DNA of 64,000 bases from JAQVEM01 sp964603595 (GTDB taxonomy: Bacteria; Actinomycetota; Humimicrobiia; Humimicrobiales; Humimicrobiaceae). The stretch spans positions 216,567-280,566 of the forward strand of contig CAZRVN010000002.1 of assembly GCA_964603595.1 (NCBI GenBank), given 5' to 3'. The translations under genes were made by a program, and so were the position numbers. The notes below the pieces were generated by a model. It worked only from the letters and a program-made list of their open reading frames with translations. It had not been told where the DNA came from and did not search any database. Positions 8,586 through 18,305 of the stretch are shown here, in pieces (position 1 is the stretch's first letter; the number at the start of each line of letters is the position of its first letter).

Positions 8586-10262
8586 ATGAAAGTAAAAATA
8601 AAAAGAGCTTTAATCAGTGTTTCCAATAAAGAAGGAATTGTTGATTTTGCAAAATCGCTCCAGGAAGCAGAAGTGGAAATTATTTCAACAGGAGGAACTT
8701 TCAGGAAACTTGAGGAAGCAGGGATAAAAGTAAAGAAAGTGGAAGAATTTACTGGCTCACCTGAAATGTTAAATGGGAGGGTAAAAACTCTTCATCCTTA
8801 TATTCATGGGGGGATACTGGCTGACCGCAGTAATGAGAAACATATGAGCGAGATTTCTTCTTTAAATATAAAGTTAATAGATATGGTAGTGGTAAACCTG
8901 TATCCATTCAGGGAAACTATTTCAAAAGCTGATGTTACAATTGAAGAAGCTATAGAAAATATTGATATTGGTGGGCCTACCATGATCAGGAGCGCTGCTA
9001 AGAATTATAAAGGAGTGGCAGTTGTAGTTGACCCTGAAGATTACAAAAAAATAGGGCAGGAAATTAAGGATAATGAAGGGCAAATCAGCGCTGATACACT
9101 TTTCAGGCTGGCAGTAAAAGCTTTCCAGCATACCTGTGAGTACGATAGTGTGATATTCAATTACCTTAAAAATAAGACCCGGGATTTTAGTAATTCAAAT
9201 ATATCGGTAAGGGATTACCTGAATCTAGAAAGTGGAAGCCCGGCAGGAAAGGGGCTCGACAGTATGAGAAATGGAAAAGGTGATTTTAAAGATAGTCTGA
9301 ACCTGGACCTTGTTAAAATACAGAATCTAAGATATGGTGAAAATCCCCATCAGAGAGCTTCCTATTATAAATTTCCCAGCAGCGGTCCGGAAAATTTTAC
9401 AGGCGCAGAGCAGCTTCAGGGAAAGGAACTATCCTATAATAATATTTTGGATGGGAATGCGGCATTTGGGATTGTCAGGGAATTTTCTTCAACCTGTGTT
9501 GTAGTAATGAAGCATAGCAATCCCTGTGGAGCTGCAATTAGGGATTCTGTTGAAGAAGCTTACAGAAAAGCATACCAGTGTGACCCTGTTTCAGCTTTTG
9601 GAAGCATTGTTGCAAGTAATAAAAAATGGACGGCAGAGGCAGCAGAATTTTTAATGGATAAATATGTAGAGGTTCTAATAGCACCTGATTTTGACGAGGA
9701 AGCTATTAAGATTTTAGCAGGGAAACAAAAATTAAGGGTACTTAAGATAGATTTAGAGCTGGATGATTATCTAAATAATTTAAATTCGGATGATTTTAAA
9801 TCCGAGAAGGTAGATATTAGAAGTGTTGACGGCGGAGCACTTATACAGGACTTTGATGTTGATATAGATAGCAGGGGAAATATGAAAGTAGTTACTGAAA
9901 CCAGCCCCGAGCCCGGACAGTGGGACGACATTTTGTTTGGATGGCAGATAGTAAAAAACGTTAAGTCAAATGCAATTGTTCTGGCTCTGGATAAAAGCAC
10001 CGTGGGGGTTGGTGCAGGGCAGATGAGCAGGATTGATTCAGCAGAAATAGCAATTAAAAAGTCAAACGGGAGATGCAGGGGTTCAATTCTAGCTTCAGAT
10101 GCCTTTTTCCCATTTGCAGACGTAGTTGATCTTGCTGCTAAAAATGGTATAAAGGCAATTATACAACCCGGCGGGTCAATAAGGGATAAAGAAGTTATAG
10201 ATAGCTGCAATAAAAATAAGATTCCGATGATTTTTACAGGAAAGAGACATTTCAGACACTAA
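8586..10262 (+). CDS. purH: Bifunctional AICAR transformylase / IMP cyclohydrolase
   Basis: PurH performs the last two steps to IMP. The 558 residues comprise an N-terminal MGS-like cyclohydrolase domain (LISVSNKEGIVDFA, STGGT, VKTLHPYIHGG, NIDIGGPTMIRSAAKN) and a C-terminal transformylase (NLRYGENPHQRA, VVMKHSNPCGAA with the catalytic Lys-His). It is slightly longer than the E. coli enzyme (529). GGGGAG at 8576-8580 gives a ribosome site. It is the last gene of the operon. purD, purK and purC are not in the window. Confidence 0.95.
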   Translation: MKVKIKRALISVSNKEGIVDFAKSLQEAEVEIISTGGTFRKLEEAGIKVKKVEEFTGSPEMLNGRVKTLHPYIHGGILADRSNEKHMSEISSLNIKLIDMVVVNLYPFRETISKADVTIEEAIENIDIGGPTMIRSAAKNYKGVAVVVDPEDYKKIGQEIKDNEGQISADTLFRLAVKAFQHTCEYDSVIFNYLKNKTRDFSNSNISVRDYLNLESGSPAGKGLDSMRNGKGDFKDSLNLDLVKIQNLRYGENPHQRASYYKFPSSGPENFTGAEQLQGKELSYNNILDGNAAFGIVREFSSTCVVVMKHSNPCGAAIRDSVEEAYRKAYQCDPVSAFGSIVASNKKWTAEAAEFLMDKYVEVLIAPDFDEEAIKILAGKQKLRVLKIDLELDDYLNNLNSDDFKSEKVDIRSVDGGALIQDFDVDIDSRGNMKVVTETSPEPGQWDDILFGWQIVKNVKSNAIVLALDKSTVGVGAGQMSRIDSAEIAIKKSNGRCRGSILASDAFFPFADVVDLAAKNGIKAIIQPGGSIRDKEVIDSCNKNKIPMIFTGKRHFRH

Positions 10263-10372
10263 AAGTTTAAATTGTCTCAGGTGGGCCTTTTGGTATTGAC
10301 GAGTTTTTTAAGATATGGCAGTACCAGTAAAAGAAGAAAGTAAGAATAATATATAGTTAAATTAAAAACTCT

Positions 10373-10438
10373 CCCCGGAATAAAAGACAATGTTAAAATA
10401 ATTTATTGTATATCAGAAGTAGGATTAAAATCCGGGGG
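10373..10438. other. Inverted repeat in the purH-lon gap
   Basis: The 228-base convergent gap between purH and lon contains CCCCGGA at 10373 and its complement TCCGGGG at 10431, with a smaller AGAAG/GGATT-AATCC-CTTCT arrangement nested at the right end. No T-tract follows in either direction, so it is not a standard intrinsic terminator, but it may fold in the 3' ends of both transcripts. Confidence 0.25.
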
Positions 10439-10490
10439 CTTCTTCATGGTCAGTTCTTCGGCGGGTTCCTTCATACTTTTACTTTTTATA

Positions 10491-12863
10491 TTATTTTTTT
10501 TTGAAAGGATATTTCTCAAGAGTATGCTTTATAACATCATCAATATTCTCTACAAACTCGAGCTTTAATCCTTTTAATATATTTGCAGGTATTTCTTCAA
10601 GGTCCTTTTTATTTTTTTCAGGCAGTACAACTTTTTTAAGTCCTGCTCTTTTTGCTGCAAGAAGCTTTTCCTTGAGCCCTCCTACAGGGAGTACCCTGCC
10701 TCTTAAAGTTATCTCTCCGGTCATGCCGACATCTCTAAGTACAGGTATTCCCGTAAATGCTGATACAAGCGAAGAAGTTATCGATATACCTGCTGATGGG
10801 CCGTCTTTGGGGACTGCTCCTGCAGGGACATGAATATGTATATCTGATTTATCAAATAACTCTTCTTTTATTCCAAAGATTTTTGCCTTTGAATGTATAT
10901 AACTTATGGCAGCTTTTGCAGATTCCTGCATTACATCACCCAGTTTTCCGGTAAGTATTAATTTTCCGCTACCTTTGTAATAAGTGGATTCAATAAGTAA
11001 TATATCACCACCAACAGGGGTGTAAGCAAGGCCTGTTGCAACTCCTACATTATTTTTTTCTTCTATTTCACTGGGTAAAACCTTTGAAACGCCCAGATAC
11101 TTTCTTACTTTTTCAGCAGTTATTTTCCTGGGGTATTCTTTCTTTTCAACTATTTCCCTTGCAACTTTTTTGCAGATATTTGCTATTTCGCGCTCCAGGT
11201 TCCTTACCCCGGCTTCTCTGGTGTATTCTTCAATTATTGTTGAGATGGCATCCTCTTTAAATTCAGTATGATATTTTTCTATTCCCTGCTCTTTTAACTG
11301 TTTTGGAATAAGGAATTTTTTAGCTATATGAACCTTCTCTTCAGAGCTATAGCCTGGTATTTCAATAATCTCCATTCGATCCCTGAGTGCCGGATGGATT
11401 GTGTCCAGTATATTTGCTGTAGTTATAAACATTACATTTGAGAGGTCAAACGGCACTTCAAGGTAATGGTCCCTGAAAGAGTTGTTTTGTTCCGGGTCAA
11501 GCACTTCAAGAAGCGCAGATGAGGGATCACCTCTATAATCAGCACCAACTTTATCAACCTCATCCAGCATGAATACAGGATTATTTGTACCTGCCTGGTT
11601 AAGCCCCTGAAGGATTCTGCCCGGGAGTGCTCCTACATAGGTTCTTCTATGTCCCCGGATTTCGGCCTCATCTCTTATTCCGCCAATTGACATTCTTATA
11701 AATTTTCTTCCAAGTGATTTGGCTATAGACTGCCCAAGGGAAGTTTTACCAACGCCTGGAGGACCAACGAAGCAGAGTATGGGACCTTTGGTTGTTTTAC
11801 CTTTTAATTTTCTTACTGCAAGATAGTCAAGTATATGAGTTTTAACTTTTTCAAGGTCATAATGGTCGCCGTCAAGTATTTTCTTTGCTTTTTTCAGGTC
11901 AAGTATGTCTTTAGTCTTTTCAGACCATGGAACATCCAGCATCCATTCAACATAGGTTCTTATATAAGAATGTTCGGGAGACATGCTGGGTATGTTCTCC
12001 AGTCTCTGTATTTCTTTTTTAACTTTATCCATTGCTTCTTTTGGCAATTTTTTCCTGTTTAATTTCTTTTCCAGGTCTTTAGTAAGTGCAATGGATTCAT
12101 CATATTCACCCAGCTCATCTTTAATTGCTTTTAACTGCTGGCGTAGATAATACTCCCTTTGAGTTTTACCTACTTCTTTCTGGACTTTATCCCTTATCTG
12201 GGAATGAACTTCAAATTTATTAAGCTCCTCACCCAGAAAATCAGATAATTTTATTAACCTCTTTTTCAGGTCATTTTCTTCCAGTATCTTTTGCTTCTGA
12301 CTTGTGCTTGAAAGTAAATATGAAGCAAACAAATCAGCCTGAATTTCAGTTTTGGAAATATTGGTTGCCGCTACTACAAATGCAGTGGGCAGTGGGATAC
12401 CCAGCTGAATGAATTTTTCCACCTGCATTTTAATAGTGGTATTAAGTTTTTCTGTCTCTTCATCCTCAACAAACGGTATCTCCTTAATCCTTTCAGTTGC
12501 TACTCTGAAATATGGTTCTGTTTGTATGTAATATTTTATTTTTATTCTGGAGATGCCTTCAACAATACACTTAATCTCATTCTCCGATACATTCGCCAGC
12601 TGTTTTATAGCGCATATAGTCCCAACATCATATAGATCTTCTTTTTTCACATCTTCTTTGTTTTCTTCTTTTTGGGCTACAACCACTATAACTTTATATT
12701 CATCACTTGCCTTTCTAATTGCTTCAAGTGATTTTTTCCTGCCTACAATTAATGGTGTCGCCAGAAAAGGGAAGACCACGCTATTTTTTAACGAAAGGAG
12801 AGGAAGCTCCTCCGGTATTTTTGTTTTAGCTTTTTTGTATTCGTAACTTTTTCCTTCTGTCAT
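10491..12863 (-). CDS. lon: ATP-dependent protease La
   Basis: Lon degrades damaged and regulatory proteins in the cytoplasm. The 790-residue protein has the N-terminal substrate domain (begins near LPLLSLKNSVVFPFLATPL), Walker A GPPGVGKT at about 367-374, Walker B FMLDEVD at about 431-437, and the C-terminal serine protease domain with PKDGPSAG (Ser690) and GGLKEKLLAAKRAG (Lys731), the usual Ser-Lys dyad. AGGAG lies 11 bases before ATG 12863 on the reverse strand. It is transcribed toward purH and ends in a run of lysine codons. No CtsR or CIRCE-type operator is visible upstream. Confidence 0.97.
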   Translation of the reverse strand: MTEGKSYEYKKAKTKIPEELPLLSLKNSVVFPFLATPLIVGRKKSLEAIRKASDEYKVIVVVAQKEENKEDVKKEDLYDVGTICAIKQLANVSENEIKCIVEGISRIKIKYYIQTEPYFRVATERIKEIPFVEDEETEKLNTTIKMQVEKFIQLGIPLPTAFVVAATNISKTEIQADLFASYLLSSTSQKQKILEENDLKKRLIKLSDFLGEELNKFEVHSQIRDKVQKEVGKTQREYYLRQQLKAIKDELGEYDESIALTKDLEKKLNRKKLPKEAMDKVKKEIQRLENIPSMSPEHSYIRTYVEWMLDVPWSEKTKDILDLKKAKKILDGDHYDLEKVKTHILDYLAVRKLKGKTTKGPILCFVGPPGVGKTSLGQSIAKSLGRKFIRMSIGGIRDEAEIRGHRRTYVGALPGRILQGLNQAGTNNPVFMLDEVDKVGADYRGDPSSALLEVLDPEQNNSFRDHYLEVPFDLSNVMFITTANILDTIHPALRDRMEIIEIPGYSSEEKVHIAKKFLIPKQLKEQGIEKYHTEFKEDAISTIIEEYTREAGVRNLEREIANICKKVAREIVEKKEYPRKITAEKVRKYLGVSKVLPSEIEEKNNVGVATGLAYTPVGGDILLIESTYYKGSGKLILTGKLGDVMQESAKAAISYIHSKAKIFGIKEELFDKSDIHIHVPAGAVPKDGPSAGISITSSLVSAFTGIPVLRDVGMTGEITLRGRVLPVGGLKEKLLAAKRAGLKKVVLPEKNKKDLEEIPANILKGLKLEFVENIDDVIKHTLEKYPFKKK

Positions 12864-13161
12864 CAGATTTTCAACTCCTATTTTATTCTTTATATATAAA
12901 TCAGTATAAAAGTTTTTTTATTTTTATCTATATATTATTAAATTATATAGTGTTTATTATTCTATTATAATAATAGAGTCTTGAACATCAAGCATTTAAT
13001 ATTTTGTATCTTAAATCGTTATTATACTTAGAAATTTTTAGCCGGTTCCAGGAAGTTTATAATTTAATAGAAAAAAGAAACTAATTTTATCAGGTATTAT
13101 GGGGTATTAGCTTAAATCTTTTTAAAATATTGTATAAATATAGTAAAAAGAATTTTTTAGA
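12864..13161. promoter_or_regulatory. lon upstream region with AT-rich palindrome
   Basis: This 298-base gap between lon and the small zincin is very AT-rich. It holds a perfect inverted repeat at 12961-12977 (TCTATTAT, A, ATAATAGA), about 100 bases before the lon start, which could be an operator. I see no gene in it. AT-rich palindromes arise easily by chance at this composition. Confidence 0.25.
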
Positions 13162-13515
13162 TTAATAACCAAGCTCTCTTAATTTTTTATCGTCAAGCCC
13201 GAAATAGTGTCCCAATTCATGGAGCACAACTTTCCTTATATTTCTTTCCAGTTCTTCGTCATTTCTGCTTATTCTCTCCAGTGTTTTTTTATAAATGGTT
13301 ATTTTATCGGGAAAATTGTATCTTTTCCCAGGTTTTTTTGTGGAAGGGAGACCCTGGTAAAGACCAAGTGTGTATTTTCCCTGTTTGTTTTTTAAAGTTG
13401 AGTTTATCCCCTCATCTTCAATAACAATACCAAGGTTTTTTATCTTATCTTTAAATTTGGGGGGAAGATTTTCAAGGGTATCCAGTATTATTTCTTCAAA
13501 CTTCTCTTTATCCAT
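13162..13515 (-). CDS. Small zincin-family metallopeptidase
   Basis: The 117-residue cytoplasmic protein matches the bacterial zincin-like family PF06262 in length and layout. The C-terminal VLHELGHYFGLDD is a HExxHxxxxxxD zinc motif. Its start MDKEKFEEIILDTLENLP is typical. Substrates of this family are not known to me. No ribosome site is evident before ATG 13515. It is divergent from galT, with 98 bases between them. Confidence 0.85.
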   Translation of the reverse strand: MDKEKFEEIILDTLENLPPKFKDKIKNLGIVIEDEGINSTLKNKQGKYTLGLYQGLPSTKKPGKRYNFPDKITIYKKTLERISRNDEELERNIRKVVLHELGHYFGLDDKKLRELGY

Positions 13516-13613
13516 TTTTAAAATTAAAACTTATTGTAAGAATGCTATATTTATGCTAAACATAAATTACCATAAAAACGATTATATATGAACAGCCATG
13601 GTGGTATTTACAT

Positions 13614-14618
13614 ATGTCTGTAATAAGGCAGGATCTTATAACCAAAGACTGGACAATATTTGCGGGAGATAGGTCAGGTAGACCGACTGACTTTAAAAAA
13701 GTAAAGGAAAAAAAAGTTTTAAACGAGTATGAACCATGTTGTCCTTTTTGCAGGGGTAATGACCATATGACACCAAAAGAGGTTTTTACTATTGAAGGTG
13801 ACGACGGCTGGCTGGTAAGGGTGGTGCCCAATAAATTTCCGATTCTGGAGCCAGGAGGAAAAACTGAAACGGATATTAAAAGGAGCGCAGCAGGACCATA
13901 TCTTGAAATTGATGGAACAGGCAGTCATGAAGTAATCATCGAATCGCCAAAACATAACGATAACCTGTGCCAGCTTGAGTCCGGGCAGGTTGAAAATGTG
14001 ATAAGGACATACAGAGAGAGATTTATTGAATTAAGCAGTAATAAAAATAATAAGCTTATAGTAATTTTTAAAAACCATGGAAATAAAGCAGGCACTTCAT
14101 TGGTGCATCCTCATTCGCAGCTTGTTGCTACTCCATTTATTCCCAGTTTTGTCAGGAACAGGTTTTGTGAATCGGAAAGATATTTTAATGACTTCGGTAA
14201 ATGCGTGTATTGCGAAATGATAGCTTACGAGAAAAAAATTAGAAAAAGAATTATATATGAAAATGAAGGTTTTATTGCTCTGGCACCTTATGCTTCTGCA
14301 GTCCCTTATAACATATGGATTTTACCAAAAAAACACCAGGCCTGCTTTGCTAAAATCTCAGAAAACGATATTGTAAGTCTGGCAACAAATCTGAAAACTG
14401 TTATTAAAAAACTTTACAATCTTCTGGATGACCCTGATTATAATTATATAATAGATAGCACTCCCATTGATCAGGCAGGTAGTAGGTTCTATCACTGGCA
14501 TATTGAAGTAGTCCCCCAGTTGATCACCAGAGCGGGCTTTGAGATAGGGTCCGGGATTAATGTAAACACTATTTTACCTGAAAGATGCGCTGAATTGTTA
14601 AGAGCAACCGATACTTAG
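13614..14618 (+). CDS. galT: Galactose-1-phosphate uridylyltransferase
   Basis: GalT exchanges galactose-1-phosphate for the glucose-1-phosphate of UDP-glucose (Leloir pathway). The 334 residues show the zinc-binding CCPFCRGNDHMTP near residue 45, the active-site HPHSQ (the usual form is HPHGQ or HPHSQ) within NHGNKAGTSLVHPHS, and the second HIT-like domain with FYHWHIEVVPQ. A GGTGGT stretch about 8 bases before the ATG may serve as ribosome site. galK and galE are not adjacent, so it may act in UDP-sugar supply for surface glycans rather than a galactose operon. Confidence 0.93.
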   Translation: MSVIRQDLITKDWTIFAGDRSGRPTDFKKVKEKKVLNEYEPCCPFCRGNDHMTPKEVFTIEGDDGWLVRVVPNKFPILEPGGKTETDIKRSAAGPYLEIDGTGSHEVIIESPKHNDNLCQLESGQVENVIRTYRERFIELSSNKNNKLIVIFKNHGNKAGTSLVHPHSQLVATPFIPSFVRNRFCESERYFNDFGKCVYCEMIAYEKKIRKRIIYENEGFIALAPYASAVPYNIWILPKKHQACFAKISENDIVSLATNLKTVIKKLYNLLDDPDYNYIIDSTPIDQAGSRFYHWHIEVVPQLITRAGFEIGSGINVNTILPERCAELLRATDT

Positions 14619-14638
14619 CAGGATTTTAAAGATATAAG

Positions 14639-14667
14639 AAATTACCGGCAATTCGTAATTTTTTTAA
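14639..14667 (+). terminator. Terminator after galT
   Basis: AAATTAC and GTAATTT form a 7-bp stem with a 9-base loop, followed by a run of seven T. It lies 20 bases after the galT stop. The stem is AT-rich, so it is only moderately convincing. Confidence 0.5.
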
Positions 14668-14769
14668 AAAACAGTTTAAAGAACTGAACCTTTACCATTA
14701 TTTGTAATAATAAAGTTACTTTATATTATTCCGCTTCTATACCCTTAAAAAATATCTTTATTATAAATT

Positions 14770-14821
14770 CTTAAGTTATTCTGTTATTGCGCCGGCAATA
14801 AAAGTTATAAATTAACTTAAG
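14770..14821 (-). terminator. Nested inverted repeat at the end of the radical SAM gene
   Basis: An outer pair CTTAAGTTA (14770-14778) and TAACTTAAG (14813-14821) encloses an inner hairpin TTATTGC-GCCG-GCAATAA (14784-14801). The right outer arm covers the stop codon of the reverse-strand gene. There is no T-run, so it may protect the 3' end or end transcription weakly. Confidence 0.35.
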
Positions 14822-16289
14822 ATATTGACCTGAAATGAATTCCGGCCAGAGAAAAGCCAATGGCATGAGGGAAAAGAGATGGATGCCTGAAAAGACTCCA
14901 GAGAATTAAATTCCAGAAGTAACGTCTGCCTTTTTGTCTTATGCCAAGAAGCCATATTGAGCCGATTAACGCCCTTATATGGTACATCTTTATTTTTGGC
15001 AATTTTTTTCTTATTGGCCTGTATTCTTTTAAAAAGGTTTTAATTCTCCCATAATATGCCTTTGGAGAATAGATTGTAGATGAAATCTTTTTAAAGCCAT
15101 CCATAAGTACTTTTTTGTCCATTTTTGGGATAAAATTTAAACTTGAAAATTTTGTATTATCACCTGTGCTGCTTTTAATCAATCTTTTGGTTTCTTTTAA
15201 TCTCTGGTATAACTTGGTCTTGGGCAATGCGTTAAGAACGCTAACCATAGCGGTAACAATTCCACTCTTTTGTATAAAATCTATTTGACGCTGGAAAATT
15301 GACTCTTTATCATTATCAAAACCAACAATAAAACCGGCCTGAACTTCCATACCTGAATTCTGGATGATCTTTACGGAATCTATTAAATTCCTGTTTTCAT
15401 TCTGCACCTTACCACATTCATGCAGACTATCGGAATCAGGTGTTTCAATACCTACAAAAACAGAAGTAAACCCGGCTTCTACCATTAGGTTCATAATTTC
15501 TTTATCATCGGCAAGGTTAATTGATGTCTGGGTGTTAAAGGAAAAAGGATATTTCTTGCTTTCTTGCCACTCTATAATTGCTGGCAAGAACTCCTTTTTT
15601 AGTGTGGATTTTTTCCCTATAAAATTATCATCTACGAAAAATACGCCAGCACGCCAGCCACGATTATATAATGCTTCAAACTCACTTATTAATTGTTTCT
15701 TACTTTTTGTCCTGGGTATTCTTCCGTTAAGAAGCACTACATCACAGAATTCGCAGTTAAAAGGACATCCCCTGGAGAGCTGGATACATAATGAATTGTA
15801 GTTTTTTACATTAATCAGGCTCCAGTCGGGTATAACAGTATTTTTAATGTCAGGGAATTTACTGCTGGAATACATTTTCTTAAGTTTGCCTTTTTTTAAA
15901 TCTTCAACAAACCCGGGGAAAATCTCCTCTGCTTCACCTAAAAAGAGATGGTCAGCATCGGTAAATTCTTCCCAGCCGGTTGTAAAAAGGGGTCCCCCTA
16001 CAACTATGGGCTTTTTAAGTTTCTTAACTTTATTTATAACTCTTCTTGATGATTCTTTTTGCACTATCATTGCACTTATAAAGACATAATCTGCCCATTT
16101 GATATGCTCGTCTTTCAGCATCTCAATATTCATATCAACTAATTTCTTATCAAAATCGTCGGGAAGCATTGCTGCAATAGTAAGAAGCCCGAGAGGGGGG
16201 AATGCAGCTTTCTTTCCCAGTATTCTTAAAATTCTTTTGAAACTCCAGAAAGTTTCTTCATATTCAGGGTAAACAAGTAAAATTTTCAT
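14817..16289 (-). CDS. B12-binding-domain radical SAM protein (DUF4070 type)
   Basis: The 490-residue protein has an N-terminal Rossmann-like cobalamin-binding fold (starts MKILLVYPEYEETFW, with PPLGLLTIAAMLP and VVGGPLFTTG), a radical SAM core with LSRGCPFNCEFCDV (CxxxCxxC, 4Fe-4S and SAM), and a C-terminal region of the DUF4070 kind. The DxHxxG motif that ligates cobalt is not obvious. Members of this group modify lipids or other unactivated carbons, such as the hopanoid methylase HpnR, but the substrate here is unknown. GAGAAG lies 8 bases before the ATG. It stands alone. Confidence 0.85.
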   Translation of the reverse strand: MKILLVYPEYEETFWSFKRILRILGKKAAFPPLGLLTIAAMLPDDFDKKLVDMNIEMLKDEHIKWADYVFISAMIVQKESSRRVINKVKKLKKPIVVGGPLFTTGWEEFTDADHLFLGEAEEIFPGFVEDLKKGKLKKMYSSSKFPDIKNTVIPDWSLINVKNYNSLCIQLSRGCPFNCEFCDVVLLNGRIPRTKSKKQLISEFEALYNRGWRAGVFFVDDNFIGKKSTLKKEFLPAIIEWQESKKYPFSFNTQTSINLADDKEIMNLMVEAGFTSVFVGIETPDSDSLHECGKVQNENRNLIDSVKIIQNSGMEVQAGFIVGFDNDKESIFQRQIDFIQKSGIVTAMVSVLNALPKTKLYQRLKETKRLIKSSTGDNTKFSSLNFIPKMDKKVLMDGFKKISSTIYSPKAYYGRIKTFLKEYRPIRKKLPKIKMYHIRALIGSIWLLGIRQKGRRYFWNLILWSLFRHPSLFPHAIGFSLAGIHFRSIS

Positions 16290-16530
16290 TATAAATCTTC
16301 TCTTTCCTCTTTTTTAATCTTATTATAATTCTACATAAAAATAACTGCTATCCAAGCAGGTTAAATTTACAGTGTAAATAAAACCTATATCCGGTGCTAT
16401 TATTTCAAAACTATCATCATTGCTATTATACCATTTATATAATAAACGGTTTTTTGGTATATAAGTTACAAAATATTTTCATGAAAAATCTTAGTTTAGT
16501 TCTATAAAAAATAAAAAATTAAGAAAGTTA

Positions 16531-16562
16531 TTGACATAATGTATATAATAGTATACATTATG
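16531..16562 (+). promoter_or_regulatory. Promoter and 11-bp palindromic operator for the XRE regulator
   Basis: TTGACA at 16531-16536 is a strong -35 element. Overlapping its last two bases is a perfect inverted repeat CATAATGTATA, six bases, TATACATTATG (16535-16562). Another half-site-like ATATACATT follows at about 16571. The site lies 53 bases before the XRE gene, so the encoded repressor probably binds it and blocks RNA polymerase. The 325-base gap 16290-16614 otherwise shows no gene. Confidence 0.6.
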
Positions 16563-16614
16563 TTTATATTTATATACATTGACTGATATTATAAATTTAT
16601 ACGGGTATTAATAT

Positions 16615-16839
16615 ATGTTGAAAGGAAAAAAAATAAAACTTAAGAATGATTTGAGGAAATGCCGTTTTGAGCATAACGAAATTACACAGCAGGAACTGGC
16701 AAATGCTATAGGTGTAACCCGGCTTACGATACATTCTATAGAAAAGGGTAAATTTAACCCGTCTGTCCTGCTTGCCTTAAAAATAGCTAAATTTTTTAAG
16801 AAACCTGTTGATAAGATTTTTTATCTTGATAAGGATTAA
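16615..16839 (+). CDS. XRE-family small transcriptional regulator
   Basis: The 74-residue protein is little more than one Cro/C1-type helix-turn-helix. TQQELANAIGVTRLTIHSIEKGKFNPS contains the family pattern of helices 2 and 3 (positions about 24-51), and the end FFKKPVDKIFYLDKD is typical of the short YgzD-like group. Such proteins are usually encoded next to membrane proteins of the DUF2975 kind and control them. Here two membrane protein genes follow 30 bases later. The palindrome 16535-16562 is the likely autoregulatory site. Confidence 0.9.
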   Translation: MLKGKKIKLKNDLRKCRFEHNEITQQELANAIGVTRLTIHSIEKGKFNPSVLLALKIAKFFKKPVDKIFYLDKD

Positions 16840-16869
16840 AACAGGTAATTAATAAAGGAGAATAAAAAA

Positions 16870-17784
16870 ATGAAAAGAATATTAAAAATAAGCAATAATA
16901 TCACTTTAATTTTATGTTTAATTGCAATTGCAGGTTTTATATTTGTGAATGTTTTCTTTATAATACTCAGGGCAGAGATAATTGATATGGGGGATGTTGG
17001 AAGCTTTCTCAATAATTTTTCAATTCCTGCTGCAATTGCATATATCGTATTTGCTTTTTTCCATCTATTGGCTATGTTCACTTTAATTTTGCAGCTGAAT
17101 TTTTTTAAAAGGGATAATTTCCTCCGTTCTTTTTTATTTTTTACCGGTATTATTTCTTTTCTTATGTTGTTTGGAGACTTTGCGCTTGTAAGCGATATTT
17201 CAAAAGAATATGTTTTTGGGCTTCCTGATGAATTTATTATCCTTTTTATAAGTCAGGCGCTGCATTTTATTTTTTATATTCTTATGGTTGCTCTTCTTAT
17301 ACTGACCGGGAGGTCAACATACGTAAAAGGCAGAGAAAAAGTTTTAAAAGATGATTCAATATTTATCAATGCTCAGTATGTTGGGGTTTTAAGCGGAATT
17401 TCAGGTCTGGTACTTATTATAATTTTTTCTTTATTGTATTCAAATGTATATCCAATACCCCCATGGGCTGTAGATGCCGGGATTATTTCAATAAGCTTAG
17501 TAGCAGTTATTCCATATGTTCTAATAGTTTTGTACTGGCTAATAATCAAAGTCAGGGAAAGAACAGGTGGGTGGTATGATGAGAAGCAGTACCAGGATAT
17601 AACCAGGGCAAGTCTGTTTACCATTATAGCGTCTATAGTTATAGCAGCCGGAATCTTCATTACCCAATTTTTTGTGGAGGCGTTTAATTTCTTTAATGAA
17701 ATATGGTTTCCTTTCTATGTATTCCTGGCTCTGATGTTATTTTCATCCTGCACCCTGTATTTTAATAAAAGAGTTTCAGATTGA
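16870..17784 (+). CDS. Multi-pass membrane protein
   Basis: I do not recognise a family. The 304 residues contain about eight hydrophobic segments (first near 10-32, then about 48-76, 87-110, 122-145, 166-188, 198-222, 250-272 and 280-297) separated by short loops, with no catalytic motif that I can see. AAAGGAG lies 8 bases before the ATG. It sits between the XRE regulator and a second small membrane protein and is probably co-transcribed with both, so the regulator likely controls it. It resembles DUF2975-type partners only in position. Confidence 0.7.
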   Translation: MKRILKISNNITLILCLIAIAGFIFVNVFFIILRAEIIDMGDVGSFLNNFSIPAAIAYIVFAFFHLLAMFTLILQLNFFKRDNFLRSFLFFTGIISFLMLFGDFALVSDISKEYVFGLPDEFIILFISQALHFIFYILMVALLILTGRSTYVKGREKVLKDDSIFINAQYVGVLSGISGLVLIIIFSLLYSNVYPIPPWAVDAGIISISLVAVIPYVLIVLYWLIIKVRERTGGWYDEKQYQDITRASLFTIIASIVIAAGIFITQFFVEAFNFFNEIWFPFYVFLALMLFSSCTLYFNKRVSD

Positions 17785-17805
17785 TTTATAAGAGGGTGTT
17801 TATAA

Positions 17806-18126
17806 ATGGATAAAGCAAAGAAAAATAAAAATATAGGACTAGCCGTTTTGATAACCGGTTACTTAACTTTTATATCCTGGTTACTGGCAATTTTTACAGG
17901 TGTTAATATAGGCATAGGTTGGGAAAGCTATACGGTACTAGCATTTTTTATACTATTGATGGCTTCTTCAGGTATATTGCTTATATTAAGCGTAATTCTC
18001 AATATTTTAGAATCAAGGGAAAGTAACTATATGTCAAAAGGACTCATGCTCACCATATTCGGTTTTCCTCCCATAGCTTTCTGTTATGTAGCAATTTTAA
18101 TAAAAGCGCTAACCGAGGGGCACTAA
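17806..18126 (+). CDS. Small membrane protein, three predicted segments
   Basis: The 106-residue protein has hydrophobic stretches at about 11-30, 42-67 and 79-99 and a basic N-terminus (MDKAKKNKNIG). No family is recognised. It follows the larger membrane protein after 21 bases, with GAGGGTG upstream of its ATG, and is the last gene of the XRE-controlled group. About 180 bases of gene-free AT-rich sequence separate it from the next gene. Confidence 0.65.
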   Translation: MDKAKKNKNIGLAVLITGYLTFISWLLAIFTGVNIGIGWESYTVLAFFILLMASSGILLILSVILNILESRESNYMSKGLMLTIFGFPPIAFCYVAILIKALTEGH

Positions 18127-18305
18127 ATAAAATTGTAATTAGAAAGATTATATTTAAAGAAACTCTCTTACATATATGAACTATCTATAATATATCCAGA
18201 AATAAACGTTGCACCTAATAAATAATTTGTTATTTATAAAGACAAAACTAAAATATTTATATAGTATATAGAGGTAATCACTTTAAATCTTGCGGAGGAT
18301 AAGAG

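Noticed and set aside
10410..10480. A 23-codon reverse-strand frame after lon (MKEPAEELTMKKP...)
   Set aside because: It has no ribosome site and no support apart from being open.
13162..14618. The zincin and galT as one functional unit
   Set aside because: They are divergent and unrelated in function; adjacency alone gives no support.
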